Notes: a model not told the origin generated them from the sequence alone. A stretch of DNA of 64,000 nucleotides from Branchiostoma floridae (GCF_000003815.2 NC_049981.1:5460312-5524311); one strand, 5' to 3'; shown: positions 34,028 to 46,333, counted from the stretch's first letter. A program made the numbers and translations.

Positions 34028-34329
34028 AGTTTGATGAATTTACAATGTTGCCAAATCATCCTTTTTTGTCATGAATCAGTTCCTAATCATGAATCATAGT
34101 TAATACAAATCGAACAACTACACATACAATACTTTTATTCAGCGTTTCGAATCACAAGATTTCTTGAGAATTCCATAATTGGATTTGTTTACAGTCTTGA
34201 TTTTATAATTCTAATATTGCGTAGGACGTAAAAGCGTGACTTAAAGACAACAGAATACACAAAACGTAAGAAATTTTGTTCTTTATCTCTGAAATTCGTT
34301 GCATAATCTCTCGAATCTTTGGCAGCCCA

Positions 34330-34770
34330 TTAAAGTTGCTGACCTTTGAGTTTTCCGTCGCGCTGAGAGCGCGCTGGAGTCGCCGGACAAATTCCACTAG
34401 AGCAGTTTTTTTTCTGTCATCGCGGCGCTCTCTCTGCGATGAGACAAATTTGCCATCGCAGCGAGAGCACTGTGAGAGCGCCGTGAAGTGAAACGGGGGT
34501 ATAAATTGGTATATAAACCCCTGTTGAGACCTATTGCGCTCGCCGCGCTCGCTGCGCGCGCTCTGGGTGCTCACGGCGCTCGATGCGCGCTCTCTCTGCG
34601 CTCATCGTTGGATCGCCGTGTCTCGGCGCTCTCAAGGCGACTGTTTTGGCCTAGTTCTCTGCGCGCTTCCATGGCGACCCCAACGTGCACTCACCGCGTT
34701 CTCACCAATTTGAGGTCGCAGAGAGAAGGCGGTGAGAGTGCCGTCCTAGTGGAAAGGGGTCATTAGGGGG
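34330..34770. repeat. GC-rich MITE-like region with repeated GCGCTC motifs
   Basis: Two direct, related ends (TCGCAGCGAGAGCACTGTGA at about 34456 and TCGCAGAGAGAAGGCGGTGA at about 34716) each lead into a CGGGG/AGGGG boundary. The interior is strongly enriched in GCGCTC and CTCTCTGCG. It may be two short elements side by side. No gene. Confidence 0.35.
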
Positions 34771-35737
34771 TAAAATCCCACCCGTGGCTATAATTTCTTC
34801 CAAGCCGTTAACCAATGTGAATGTTGCGGCGTATCTTTTGTAAAGCATTACAGGCACTCTGGGAAAATGAAGGAAGCAGTGATGCTGTCTATAATTTGCC
34901 CCATACCACATCGTAAAGGCAGGCGACAACATTTTTTTTACAGTTCAATGAGAACGAGCCTCTCTCGTTATCGTTAGCTGTTACATTAACACGAAGAAGA
35001 GTTTATAGTTATCATGTTGTCTACCAAATACACGGACATCAGTGTATCATCTTGTTGACACAAATCCATGACATCTTCAGTCATTTTAAGTTAATCACCC
35101 GGGAAGTTTATCCCCTAAAATACAGCAACGTCTACCGTACATTGTATAGAGAAGACATAATGGACCGGGTTAGCTGATCTCTAACACAAGGCGTTCTGAT
35201 CGTCTTGTCTTACAAGACAGCCCGGACAACAGGCCGATATCTAGCTTCCTTTGCGGATTTCCACGAGCACCGTCCATTATTGTTGGGACCGGGGACGGTG
35301 ATTTGTGATTTTAAACATATTTAGCGGGCGTGGACACAATCTTCGCGGTATTAGAAGCATGTTGACAAATTCGAATCAGCGCCACCCGCAATAACTTTAA
35401 GGAAGCTTGTGGCTCAGCGAACTTTAAGGAAGACCGCGAAGGAGTTCAAATTAAAGACAGACAATTACACTTGTAGCTGATAAAGACAACCAAAGAGATC
35501 AGATAGGCTAGACAGTGTTGGCGGCCATTATGGACATGCGGTACAAATGCACCTGGCTATGAAGTGCGACAAAGACTGTATATCACGCAACCGACGTCAC
35601 ACAAGCGATGTAAAATTAATGTCCAACTGCGGCCGGGCGGGAAAGAACACAATCCATTTGTGTCCACACGGAGTTCTATACAGTTACAAATTATATGGAA
35701 TTTGTAGAGTGGACGGAAAAGTTACGTTGGTACTTAC
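34771..35737. other. Intron/intergenic sequence, no gene seen
   Basis: No supported exon or repeat structure. It lies directly downstream of the signal-peptide exon at 35738 in the minus direction and would be the start of its long first intron. Confidence 0.45.
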
Positions 35738-35792
35738 CAAAGCTAATATTAGCCACAAGGAGTGTGCCAGCTATCCACAGGGCAAACTTCAT
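35738..35792 (-). CDS. Signal-peptide first exon (copy at 35.8 kb)
   Basis: ATG at 35792 opens MKFALWIAGTLLVANISF, a textbook secretion signal (Lys, hydrophobic core, small residues), and the exon ends in phase 1 at a perfect GTAAGT donor. The 55-bp length and the upstream block (TTTGAAGATGTGTG, TAGCTGACAAGATA at 35850-35875) are shared with the copies at 6.4 and 3.8 kb. The next exon that fits in phase on this strand is the linker at 20015-20047, leaving a first intron of about 15.7 kb that holds the TTAA transposon. That long link is inferred, not shown. Confidence 0.75.
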
Positions 35793-36541
35793 TGTATAGT
35801 CGCACACCTCGTTCGTCTTTTCAAGGAATCCGTCGTACGGTTTGAAGATGTGTGTCGTAGCTGACAAGATAGGTTTTTTCTCCAGACGTACACTTACAAA
35901 AAATGGGTAATACTTCAGCTAAGATGATCAGACATGCCCGCATGTGGATGCGCATCGTTTCCTTGTGAAATTGGCTAGCTGAATATTTTGTCTCCTTAAT
36001 CTGGATGTGTTGCTCAAATTAAAGGCCGTAGGTCACATAACTTCGTACAGCCTCAGTTAACGCCGCAGGCATCTTCAAAGTCATCACCCTACTTGTGTTG
36101 TTAGTTTGACTGTATATAGAGTTTATAGGCACGGTTTCGACCTACGATAACGCTGAATATTGGCGTTCTAACGCGCCTCCAATTGTATGGCTACAATAAC
36201 ACTGAACAGAAACAACGTTCAATATTTCACACGTATGCATCTCACGTGAGAAAATATTAGGTCATAAAGTTTGCACCGCAGGCGCCTTGAAGCCTCGTTC
36301 ATTAAACATGAATAGAGATCACAGAAGGTTACATCGGTAATTCTGTTGACAGTTCAGCAGACACAACAACAACAACACAACAGCATTTTTTATACTATAC
36401 CGCACAAATTAAATCTTTCGCATTTTCCTTTATCCTTTATACAAACATACCTCATGCGGCTAGAAACAGATTTAGACTTCAGGGATAAAGTGCTGTTGCG
36501 GACAAAAGAGAACGACGGCCATGTTGAGTCAACTACAGTTA

Positions 36542-36658
36542 CTGTAAATGCACCTATGTTCGCGGGATTTATTTTCGCGGTAGAAGGAAAATTGAGTGTT
36601 CGCAGTTGTTTTGACTTGGTGGTTAGGCCACCCCGCCAACTTAAAATTGTATTTACAG
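36542..36658. mobile_element. Small foldback MITE, TA target duplication
   Basis: CTGTAAATGCA at the left and ATTTACAG at the right, flanked by TA, with TTCGCGG/CGCGGTAG inside. Same family as 27840-28004. Confidence 0.65.
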
Positions 36659-36767
36659 TACTTTACTGTAGTCACATACTGTAATGGTAGACCCTGTAAT
36701 TTGCCAACCGGCAATCGGAAACCATTTAGTAAGTGGTTACTCGGCAAGGGTGCTACGGACGTACATT

Positions 36768-37070
36768 AAGGTGGGGTCACACATGCGTATGTATTCAAGT
36801 CCGTTTGACGCTCCTAGTCTCTACCAGGCTTCACAGGTCACGGGAAAATGGTAAAAAAATTGGACAAATATAGATACATTACATGCCAGATGAGTTAGCT
36901 GACGGAGATGGTTAGCGGCCCAGCTAACTCGTCTGACATGTTACCTGTTTACGTTTGTCCAATTTCCATTACTTTTGCAACGACCTGTGGAGCCTGGTGG
37001 AGGCAATTACTCTCATGCGCGCCTCATACGGACTTAAACATATACGCAGGTGTGACCCCACCTTAAGTGA
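36768..37070. mobile_element. Short MITE with AGGTGGGGTCACAC ends
   Basis: Inverted ends TTAAGGTGGGGTCACAC..TGCGTATG and CATATACGCAGGTGTGACCCCACCTTAA enclose about 270 bp that is itself largely palindromic (AGCTAACTCGTCTGACATG and its inverse). The ends resemble those of the larger elements at 37090 and 39826 (AGGTGGGTTTACACC), so it is likely a short derivative moved by the same transposase. Confidence 0.7.
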
Positions 37071-37089
37071 CAATTGATCACGCCAGTAA

Positions 37090-38347
37090 AAGGTGGGTTT
37101 ACACCTGCGTATATTTTCAAGTGCGCGTGAGTTCCGCATGAAATTTTGTCAATACGCGGCCGAACGCCCAACATTTGGAATTTTTTTGGAATAAATTAAA
37201 TTGTACGTCGAGCCCATCTGGCGTTTGAATTACGACTTCAGCGTTTTCATTTCGCATGAGATGCGTATGATTGCAACTGAAATGCGCAACAAAATTTTCC
37301 GTACTGCGAATAGATTCGTATGGGGTACGTATGTTGGGCGTTTTCCGGACGCACACAACGTCTACCGACCGCATGCCTGACGCACCTGGTGCTAACTGCA
37401 TTCCAAACGCATTTCAGGTGTGTCAGAGGAACAGTTTGTGTTACATATACTTTTGTTTGCGAGCATTGCCAATAGAGTATTTTTGTTAGAGGAACGCTTT
37501 GTACTACGTATGCCTTTGTTTACAGGCAGTGCAAGTAGAACATTGACAAGTAAACAGTGAAGAGGTTTTTTTTATTCATTTGAGAAGCAGTAAAGCAGTG
37601 ACACTGTGTTTTTACAGAAATGTGGGCCATCATTTACCTTAAGAAATTATGTGCACTGTTAAGATTGTTTTCACTTTGTCCTTAATGATTTCCCCTATCA
37701 TCTTAGTACTTCAACTACTATAAAAGTCACACTCATACACACCACAAAACGTATTCAAGATCTTTATCAAACACGTAAATTAAACAATTATGAAACCTTA
37801 CGCCCTCTTTCAAAGTTGTAATATGGCTCTATATTGCACCTTTATATCATGTGGTTCTACACACAAAAAAGTGCCATTATCAGCAAATTAAGTCAAATAT
37901 CTGTTACACAAAATGGCACGTGTGTCACACAAATTGACCCAGTGCTTGAGCAGGTCCCTCTACATCTTCCTGTCCCTAGAGGCTCTGTTGGGACCAGTTA
38001 CATTCATGGTGTCCTGCAAGTTGTGACCATCTTTCTATGCCCCCGGTACAAATTCGTCGGTCCTGGTCTGGATCTGCCATCTTGAGATGATTTTTTTTGT
38101 CTGGACTCAGATGCACCTTCGTATTTATTCCAACATGATCTGGAGTGTGCGTCGATCACGCTATCAGGACGCGTAGTATGCGCAAAGCGATTGCAGAACG
38201 CACGGTACTAAATCGTGATCTATGTGTGCATTCGTTATACGGTCGCTCATGGTGCGTTGTGTCTGCGCTGTAAGAACGCTATGTACTCGCAATACCGCGA
38301 TATCCGCGTATTACTGCGTATAGACCCACTTGACGGCCTCCTGTTGA
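37090..38347 (+). mobile_element. PIF/Harbinger-like copy B, up to the gap
   Basis: Starts with AGGTGGGTTTACACCTGCG and continues through segments shared with copy A. It includes remnants of the transposase C-terminal region at about 37920-38080 with many disabling changes. It has no LINE insertion at 38085, unlike copies C and D, so it preserves the empty target (CATCTTGAGATGA). The right side is cut by the run of N. Confidence 0.7.
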
Positions 38348-38447
38348 NNNNNNNNNNNNNNNNNNNNNNNNNNNNNNNNNNNNNNNNNNNNNNNNNNNNN
38401 NNNNNNNNNNNNNNNNNNNNNNNNNNNNNNNNNNNNNNNNNNNNNNN
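38348..38447. other. Assembly gap of 100 N
   Basis: Exactly 100 undetermined bases, the usual placeholder for a gap of unknown size. It lies at the symmetry centre of the inverted pair copy B / copy D. Translated frames running through it are meaningless. Confidence 0.99.
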
Positions 38448-39823
38448 CAGGAGTTCCGTTTTGACATGGTTGGCCATTTGGTCTGATTTCTTCAATACGC
38501 GGCCGCAGGCACAAGTCGCACCTCAAACGCATCTGAATCGTTTTTAGAAAGTTTCACGAACGCAGGCAAACGAAAAAATACGCCCAGTACACCCGATAGT
38601 TTTGGACATGCACAAAACTATCGTTAGTACGCAGTTTGGTGGCCAAAACGTTATGGATGCGCAATACAGTGGTCCCACGTCAGTCGATTGCGCTATGAAG
38701 ACGCTACATGTTTGCGCTTTATACGCAGTAATACGCGGAAATCGCGGTATTGCGAGTACATAGCGTTCTTACAGCGCAGACACAACGCACCATGAGCGAC
38801 CGTATAACGAATGCACACATAGATCACGATTTAGTACCGTGCGTTCTGCGATCGCTTTGCGCATACTACGCGTCCTGATAGCGTGATCGACGCACACTCC
38901 AGATTTGGAATAAATACGAAGGTGCATCTGACTCCAGACAAAAAAAATCATCTCAAGATGTATATAACTTTATTGCACAACAATTGTACGAGGTACAAAG
39001 TATGGCATCTACATAACTACAGTGCTATAACTTAATTTAAGGCTTATCTAACTAATACAGAAGTTGTAGTATGGGATAAGTTTCTTACAATCATTGGAGG
39101 CTTTTACAATCATTTGGGGAATTTCTAATGTCTAAACCTTCTTTGATATATTTTTCTATATCTGCCATGCAGCGATTGTCACATGTCATTATGTATTTGA
39201 ATTTGCACTTCAGGTCCATTTGGATAAATCCTTGTGTACAAAATGACAGCCTTCTGTATAGAGAATTGCGTATATCGGAATATTTGGAACATACAACCAT
39301 AAAGTGATATTCGCCTTCTATTAGCTCTGGACAGAATGGTCGATAGGGATTTTTTGGAATCTTCCGGTTTATGATGTCAGATCCAGACCAGGACCGACGA
39401 ATTTGTACCGGGGGCATGGAGAGATGGTCACAACTTGCAGGACACCATGAATGCAGGACACTGGTCCCAGAGCCTCCAGGGACGGGAAGATGTAGAGGAA
39501 CCTGCTCAAGCACTGGGTCAATTTGTGTGACACACGTGCCATTTTGTGTAACAGATATTTGACTTAATTTGCTGATAATGGCACTTTTTTGTGTGTAGAA
39601 CCACATGATATAAAGGTGCAATATAGAGCCATATTACAACTTTGAAAGAGGGCGTAAGGTTTCATAATTGTTTAATTTACGTGTTTGATAAAGATCTTGA
39701 ATACGTTTTGTGGTGTGTATGAGTGTGATTTTTATAGTAGTTGAAATACTAAGATGATAGGGGAAATCATTAAGGACAAAGTGAAAACAAACACAATCTT
39801 AACAGTGCACATAACTTCTTAAA
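38448..39823 (-). mobile_element. PIF/Harbinger-like copy D, inverted to copy B
   Basis: Reverse-oriented relative to copy B and matching it from about 38680-38940 and 39370-39820, interrupted by a truncated LINE at 38962-39370. Ends at CATAACTTC just before copy C begins, where the sister sequence continues instead into GGTAAATGATGG; the two copies have therefore been joined by recombination or nested insertion. Confidence 0.65.
38962..39370 (-). mobile_element. 5'-truncated LINE inserted in copy D
   Basis: Minus-strand LINE 3' end: coding remnant with EYHFMVVCSKYSDIRNSLY (a C-terminal LINE zinc-knuckle-like region) and a tail ending TGCAATAAAGTTATAT. Target duplication ACATCTT (as AAGATGT at 38955-38961; the partner at 39371-39377 has one change). 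Copy B has the uninterrupted target. Only the last ~100 residues of the reverse-transcriptase protein are left. Confidence 0.8.
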
Positions 39824-40189
39824 GGTGGGTTTACACCTGCGTATATTTTCATGCCGCATGAGTTCCGTTTTGACATTTTTCTACATTTTGACTAATTTCT
39901 TCAATACGCGGCCGCACGCACAAGTCGCACCTCTATCGCATGTGAATCGTCTTTAGAAAGTTTCACGTACGCAGGCAAACGAAAATATACGCCCAGTTCG
40001 TCTGATAGTTTTGGACATGCACAAAACTATCATTCGTACGTAGTTTGGTGCCCAAAACGTTATTGATTCGCAATACAGTGGTCCCACGTCGGTCGATTCC
40101 GCTATGAAGACGCTACATGTTTGCGCTTTACACGCAGTAATACGCGGAAATCGCGGTAATGCGAGTACATAGCGTTCTTACAGCGCAGA

Positions 40190-42754
40190 TGTAATGAAGG
40201 AAGTGGGGCCGGTGTCGTAGAAAATGATCACAGACGCACAAGATCTGCCGTGGCCGAGAAACGATCTTTATTCTCCTCTGTCACATCATGTCTGTCTCTG
40301 TGTCCCAACTCTCTGAACTGACCCTCATCCCTGGTGTTCCTTCTTTTTATCTCTTAGCTGGGTGCTGACGTAAACAAAAATAAATTCTTCCCACATGTAC
40401 TTGACAGGTCATTAATTAGCTGTAATCTGGACCCTTTGTTCTTCCTTATCTCGCCTACTCGTCAGCAAAATAAAAGATGTTTATCAGTGATTATCAGAAT
40501 CTGTGGATTTCTAAGAACCCACCCAAGAATCATTTTAAGTTGTCAATATGGGCCCTATTACATCCCCCAGCTTTGAAACAAATGCGTCCCCGCATTTTAC
40601 AATAGCAACTATCATTATGAAAGAACAAAAACAGTATCCAGTCGGTTTACATCAGAGACATATTGATTGACGTATGACAAACAGAGATCTGAGAAGAGGA
40701 ACATACACTACCTGCCCAATGTCAGGTCTAAATCACAATATGAAAGACGTGTACATATACTATGAAATCTGGTCTAAATCACAATATGAAAGACGTGTAC
40801 ATATACTATAAAATCTGTAGCGGAAATCTAGTCAATGTATCAACAAGAGTTCAGTCATCAAGTCCATGCTACAATGTTCGTGTTCAGGTCGCAATCTGCG
40901 TGATCCTGGGGTCACCATCGCTCAGGTCGTCGTCGTTGTTGCTCTAGGGTCTGCTCAGCTCAGGTGCACCCGTTGTCTCTCTGTCCTCCCCTTGCTTCCT
41001 CGTCCTCACGGCGGCTGTGTCCTGTCCTTGCCCAATTGGCTGCCGGTGTGGCTTGTCGGGATCAGGTCACAGGCCCGTTGAATCCTTGGTCCTTCGCTGG
41101 TGGGGTGCCCTTTGTGGCGTCTCCTCCACCGTGCCCGGACCATTTACACCCTCCATAAGTGACTCTCGCTTCGCCACTGTCTGGGTTTATCTCCTGCGAG
41201 GTAGAGCATTGTACAACCTGGCCACACCGTCTTACTACCTCCGCTAGACCCTACGCTAATTTCAGATTTTCATCTCTAGTCTATCACTAGCATAAGCTAA
41301 GCTCCTGGGGATAGGATTTAACTGACTTTGCTATCAGCTGAGCCCTCATGATGCCCAAACATCTCCGCTAACCGGCAACATTTGCCCGAATGTCTGGCTT
41401 TCCACGGACATCAATCCGGCAGTCAGCTCCACCCCCACTGGCTTACGGACCCGATGACCCTCACAAACATTCTTCATTCCAATGATAACCGTCCTCTGTC
41501 TTTCCATTTGAGACTCAATCTAAATGGCTAAACTACCAAGAGACAACAAACTGCTTTCACCCTGCCCATACCTACAAAAAGCTATCATGTTTTTGACATC
41601 TACAGTCCAAGCTAGGTCTCACTAGGCACGCTCAATACCTACCCCACCCCGGGAGCCTGCGGGGTTCCCCTACCCCCTGCTCAACCGTGGCTGTCAATAG
41701 AGCTCCTGTCGACCTATCCTATTCTGAAGTACCTCTCAAAAACTTGCAAGCATAATTGTCCACGACTAGTACAAGTCTAATCAATCATACACGTGCACAG
41801 CATGCTAGCAGAATAGAGTTTGACTGAATACTTTTCCGTCTAACACACGAACAAAGAACAACAAGGAACATCGCACTGCCATAGATAAGCTTCTGTTTTT
41901 TTTTTCAAAATCATTTCCGAATCAGGGAGAGAACTTCCTAAAGCCAAATTCAAAATCACACGAATCCACTTGACACTTCACGGCTTTTTTCTTATTTTTT
42001 ACCTGTTACTACATTTAACTATACAAACTGTACTTTGAGAACCTGAGCTGTCTAACAAAACTACCTTGGTATATCTACATAGTCTACCAAATCTAAGCTA
42101 CATCACGGATTTAGGCTGTACACAAAATCGGACAAGGTGGCCAGGTCACAATGCTCAAAACCATGCAAGGGTGCACTCTCACCGGACTGATACTGGTTGT
42201 GGTCATCTTCTGTGGGCTTGGAGTCGTCGGGTTGTTCATGGCAATCATGCTGGGCTGTACCGCGCTGTGCTCTGGAGTACGTGGTCGTCTCTTGTGGTCT
42301 TGTAGCCGGCGTCCGAGGGTTGGTCGTAGCCCCTCCCATCCCGTGCAGGGAGATATTACCGGATCCTTGCAGACAACGCCATGTAATGAAGGAAGTGGGG
42401 CCGGTGTCGTAGAAAATGATCACAGACGCACAAGATCTGCCGTGGCCGAGAAACGATCTTTATTCTCCTCTGTCACATCATGTCTGTCTCTGTGTCCCAA
42501 CTCTCTGAACTGACCCTCATCCCTGGTGTTCCTTCTTTTTATCTCTTAGCTGGGTGCTGACGTAAACAAAAATAAATTCTTCCCACATGTACTTGACAGG
42601 TCATTAATTAGCTGTGATCTGGACCCTTTGTTCTTCCTTATCTCGCCTACTCGTCAGCAAAATAAAAGATGTTTATCAGTGATTATCAGAATCTGTGGAT
42701 TTCTAAGAACCCACCCAAGAATCATTTTAAGTTGTCAATATGGGCCCTATTACA
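40190..42754 (-). mobile_element. Non-autonomous LTR retrotransposon, 2,565 bp
   Basis: Two 373-bp direct LTRs (40190-40562, 42382-42754) differ at one base by eye and have TGTAAT..ATTACA ends. The target duplication is CAGA (40186-40189, 42755-42758), and the empty sequence GCGCAGACACAACG is seen at 38775. Read on the minus strand, the 5' LTR is followed by TGGCGTTGTCTGCAAGG, a primer-binding-site candidate, and the 3' LTR is preceded by the purine tract AAAGCTGGGGGA. LTRs carry AATAAAG on that strand. The 1.8-kb interior has no reverse transcriptase, integrase or capsid-like frame, so it must be moved by another element. A 45-bp direct repeat lies at about 40728-40818. Confidence 0.92.
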
Positions 42755-42939
42755 CAGACACAACGCACCATGAGCGACCGTATAACGAATGCACACATAG
42801 ATCACGATTTAGTACCGTGCGTTCTGCGATCGCTATGCGCATACTACGCGTACTGATAGCGTGATCGACGCACACTCCAGATTTGGAATAAATACGAAGG
42901 TACATCTGACTCCAGACAAAAAAAATCATCTCAAGATGT

Positions 42940-43393
42940 ATATAACTTTATTGCACAACAATTGTACGAGGTACAAAGTATGACATCTACAGTGCTTATA
43001 GCACTGTAGTTATGTAGATGCCATACTTTGTACCTCTTAACTTTAGTTAAGGCTTATCTAACTAATACAGGAGTTGTATTATGGGATAAGTTTCTTACAA
43101 TCATTGGAGGCTTTTACAATCATTTGGGGAATTTCTAATGTCTAAACCTTCTTTGATATATTTTCCTATATCTGCCATGCAGGGATTGTCACATGCCATT
43201 ATGTATTTGAATTTGCACTTCAGGTCCATTTGGATAAATCCTTGTGTACAAAATGACAGCCTTCTGTATAGAGAATTGCGTATATCGGAATATTTGGGAC
43301 ATACAACCATAAAGTGATATTCGTCTTCTATTAGCTCTGGACAGAATGGACAAACCCTCTGGTCGATAGGGATTTTTTGGAATCTTCCGGTTT
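42940..43393 (-). mobile_element. 5'-truncated LINE inserted in copy C
   Basis: Same insertion as at 38962-39370, with intact 7-bp duplication AAGATGT at 42933-42939 and 43394-43400. It is slightly longer because it retains ACAAACCCTCTGG near 43350, deleted in the other copy, and has a local palindrome at 42980-43030. The minus frame includes SLYRRLSFCTQGFIQMDLK. Tail TTGTGCAATAAAG. Confidence 0.8.
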
Positions 43394-44402
43394 AAGATGT
43401 CAGATCCAGGCCAGGACCGACGAATTTGTACCGGGGGCATGGAGAGATGGTCACAACTTGCAGGACACCATGAATGCAGGACACTGGTCCCAACAGAGCC
43501 TCCAGGGACGGGAAGATGTAGAGGAACCTGCTCAAGCACTGGGTCAATTTGTGTGACACACGTGCCATTTTGTGTAACAGATATTTGACTTAATTTGCTG
43601 ATAATGGCACTTTTTTGTGTGTGTAGAACCATATGATATAAAGGTGCAATATAGAGCCATATTACAACTTTGAAAGAGGGCGTAAGGTTTCATATTTGTT
43701 CAATTTACGTGTTTGATAAAGATCTTGAATACGTTTTGTGGTGTGTATGAGTGTGATTTTTATAGTAGTTGAAATACAAAGATGATAGGGGAAATCATTA
43801 AGGACAAAGTGAAAACAAACACAATCTTAACAGTGCACATAATTTTTTAAGGTAAATGATGGCCCAAATTTCTGTAAAAGCACAGTGTCACTGCTTTACT
43901 GCTTCGCAAATGAATAAAAAAAACCTCTTCACTGTTTACTTGTCAATGTTCTACTTGCACTGCCTGTAAACAAAGGCATACGTAGTACAAAGTGTTCCTC
44001 TAACAAAAAATACTCTATTGGCAATGCTCGCAAACAAAAGTATTTGTAACACAAACTGTTCCTCTGACACACCTGAAATGCGTTTGGAATGCAGTTAGCA
44101 CCAGGTGCGTCAGGCATGCGGTCGGTAGACGTTGTGTGCGTCCGGAAAACGCCCAACATACGTACCCCATACGAATCTATTCGCAGTACGGAAAATTTTG
44201 TTGCGCATTTCAGTTGCAATCATACGCATCTCATGCGAAATGAAAACGCTGAAGTCGTAATTCAAACGCCAGATGGGCTCGACGTACAATTTAATTTATT
44301 CCAAAAAAAAAAATCCAAATGTTGGGCGTTCGGCTGCGTATTGACAAAATTTCATGCGGAAATCATGCGCACTTGAAAATATACGCAGGTGTAAACCCAC
44401 CT

Positions 44403-45618
44403 TAATTCATTGTGTAACCGTACGTACGCGCTTGCGGTTTGCATAGATATATTGCAAGTTAAGCACGTCGTTTTTGCGGCATGTAGCGTTGCATACGCCG
44501 GCCTATATATTGAAAGGTGGGGCGAGCAAAAGATCACGGGCACAACGTACAATCAGGATGAGTTGCGTTGAACCTTTATCCTAATATCTACTTGGAGATC
44601 AATCCACTTAACATCTTACCAGCTTTCTACAAACTACTCTAATCATTAGCCTCTACCAGGATTCTTTGGTCGCTGAAACTAGTATAAATTGGCCAGAAAA
44701 ACAACAGCTAACTCTTCTGGCATGCTATCTGTTTATTTGACCAACTTCTACTATTTACTATTTCTACTATGTCACCTGTTGAGCCTGCTAGAGGCTATAT
44801 AAGTTTTAACACACCAGCTTAAAAACAGAGCTTTGAGTTTGATACGCCAACCGGCAATTAGTATTTGTGTTAAAAACGTCCAAATTACACATTATATGTA
44901 ACCACCATATTTGGCTACATGAAACGTTACGTCCTATGGAAAAGATCATGTATATCACAATTGATGCGTTTTGATAAATTCAATGTTTCACAGGATATTT
45001 TGAGATCTCAATACATGAAAAAATTCTGCATCATGGGCAATGTAAATGACTTGATCATTCTGTAGGGTAAAGGCATCATTTTACATAAAGCTATGCCATT
45101 CTGTAAGAAATAGCTTTAGTAGTAACGTAGCCATCCCCTCTAACCCCTTAACTTTCAATGGACCATCCCAAAAATCATGTTCTATTCCGTCTATCCGCCA
45201 TATTGATGCACATTACGTCAATAGATCACCGTCAAGTGCGCGGCGACGTCATGCACGTCCTTATACGGTTTTGCGTACGTGACCGACGTGTGTTCCACCG
45301 ACGTTTACGACGTTCCACGTAATTTCCATACTCGTATCTCCACATGCCCCATAAAACCACGGGCGCCGAACCGGCTGTTAAATAACAATTTCCAAATGGA
45401 ACCCCCGAATAATAAACGACACATACTAGTAAATATAGAAATAAAAGGAAAACCTGTTTCTGAGATAACTTATATCAACTTCTTATCCAATAACTAATGG
45501 GAAGCGGTAAGACTGTGAAGGTATTAGAATTTATTTCTATATGGTGTAGAGGCCTCATGTATAAATATATTTTATCGCTCCTTTGCATATTTCTGAATTT
45601 GTAACATATACATTCGCA
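44403..45618. other. Intergenic, no gene seen
   Basis: No splice-flanked module, RNA gene or mobile-element end recognised. Short frames here lack coding character. Confidence 0.45.
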
Positions 45619-45824
45619 TAATTCCACCAGGTGCCATTATACCGCCACCTCAAAAAACGTTGTTATAGAGGCCTTCTCAAGATTGTCTTCAACACCTAAA
45701 TATCTGAACTGTATTACATTTAGGATATTTAACATTCGGTGTTCAAGACAATCTTGGGAAGACCTCTATACTAACGTTCTTTTTTGAGGTGGTGGTATTA
45801 TTTCCCATGGTGGAATTATGATAG
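45619..45824. repeat. Foldback element
   Basis: Left arm from ATAATTCCACCA through CCGCCACCTCAAAAAA and CAAGATTGTCTT..AACACC is mirrored by the right arm (GGTGTTCAAGACAATCTTG, TTTTTTGAGGTGGTGG, TGGTGGAATTAT). About 90-bp arms with a short loop. Non-coding. Confidence 0.75.
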
Positions 45825-46333
45825 TCGATGTTATAGTCTATTTATGTTTCGGGTGTGTTTTGTACAGTAATATTTGTGAATGGTCGACCATGAGAAGAAT
45901 GCAATGTCAAGCTCAAACTCATATTAAGTCCAACTCCTAAGCCTACCAAGGTGGATGGGCATTGACAGTATATTATGCTGAGTCATTCGCGTGGATATCC
46001 AACAAAATGACTCAGCAGATTTACTGATAACCTATTGAGGGAGGGCAATGCCCGATTGCGCAACGCAGGATTTTAACATTCGAATTGTACCGGCTCATGA
46101 CAAAAGGTATGCAGACAAATACACCTCACTAAAATAGCGCACTTGCCGAGAATTTAAATCATGTGACCATGACAAAACACATGTAACGTTACAGTTCAGT
46201 TCAGTTCATCCTCATATGAGGTGCCATTAACAATGTCTAACCATGCATCTCTATCTAGCATGGCGGTTAGCAGGTTGTAGTCCTTTCAACTGACCTCCTC
46301 CTCTAAAACACACAATAATCTTTCAGTAGATAT

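Larger units (their letters stand above)
39826..44399 (-). mobile_element. PIF/Harbinger-like copy C with both ends, split by an LTR element
   Basis: The ends AGGTGGGTTTACACCTGCG (39826) and its inverse (to 44399) are flanked by TAA on both sides, a PIF/Harbinger-type duplication. Without the nested LTR retrotransposon (40190-42754 plus 4-bp duplication) it is about 2.0 kb. It carries the same truncated LINE insertion (42940-43393) as copy D and no functional transposase. Confidence 0.75.

Noticed and set aside
38215-38547. Frames spanning the N run
   Set aside because: They include 33 or more undetermined residues and arise only because N is not read as a stop.
40762-42513. Possible host gene between 40.7 and 42.5 kb
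   Set aside because: All frames lie inside the LTR-bounded retrotransposon, are short, overlap in several frames and have no conserved domain.
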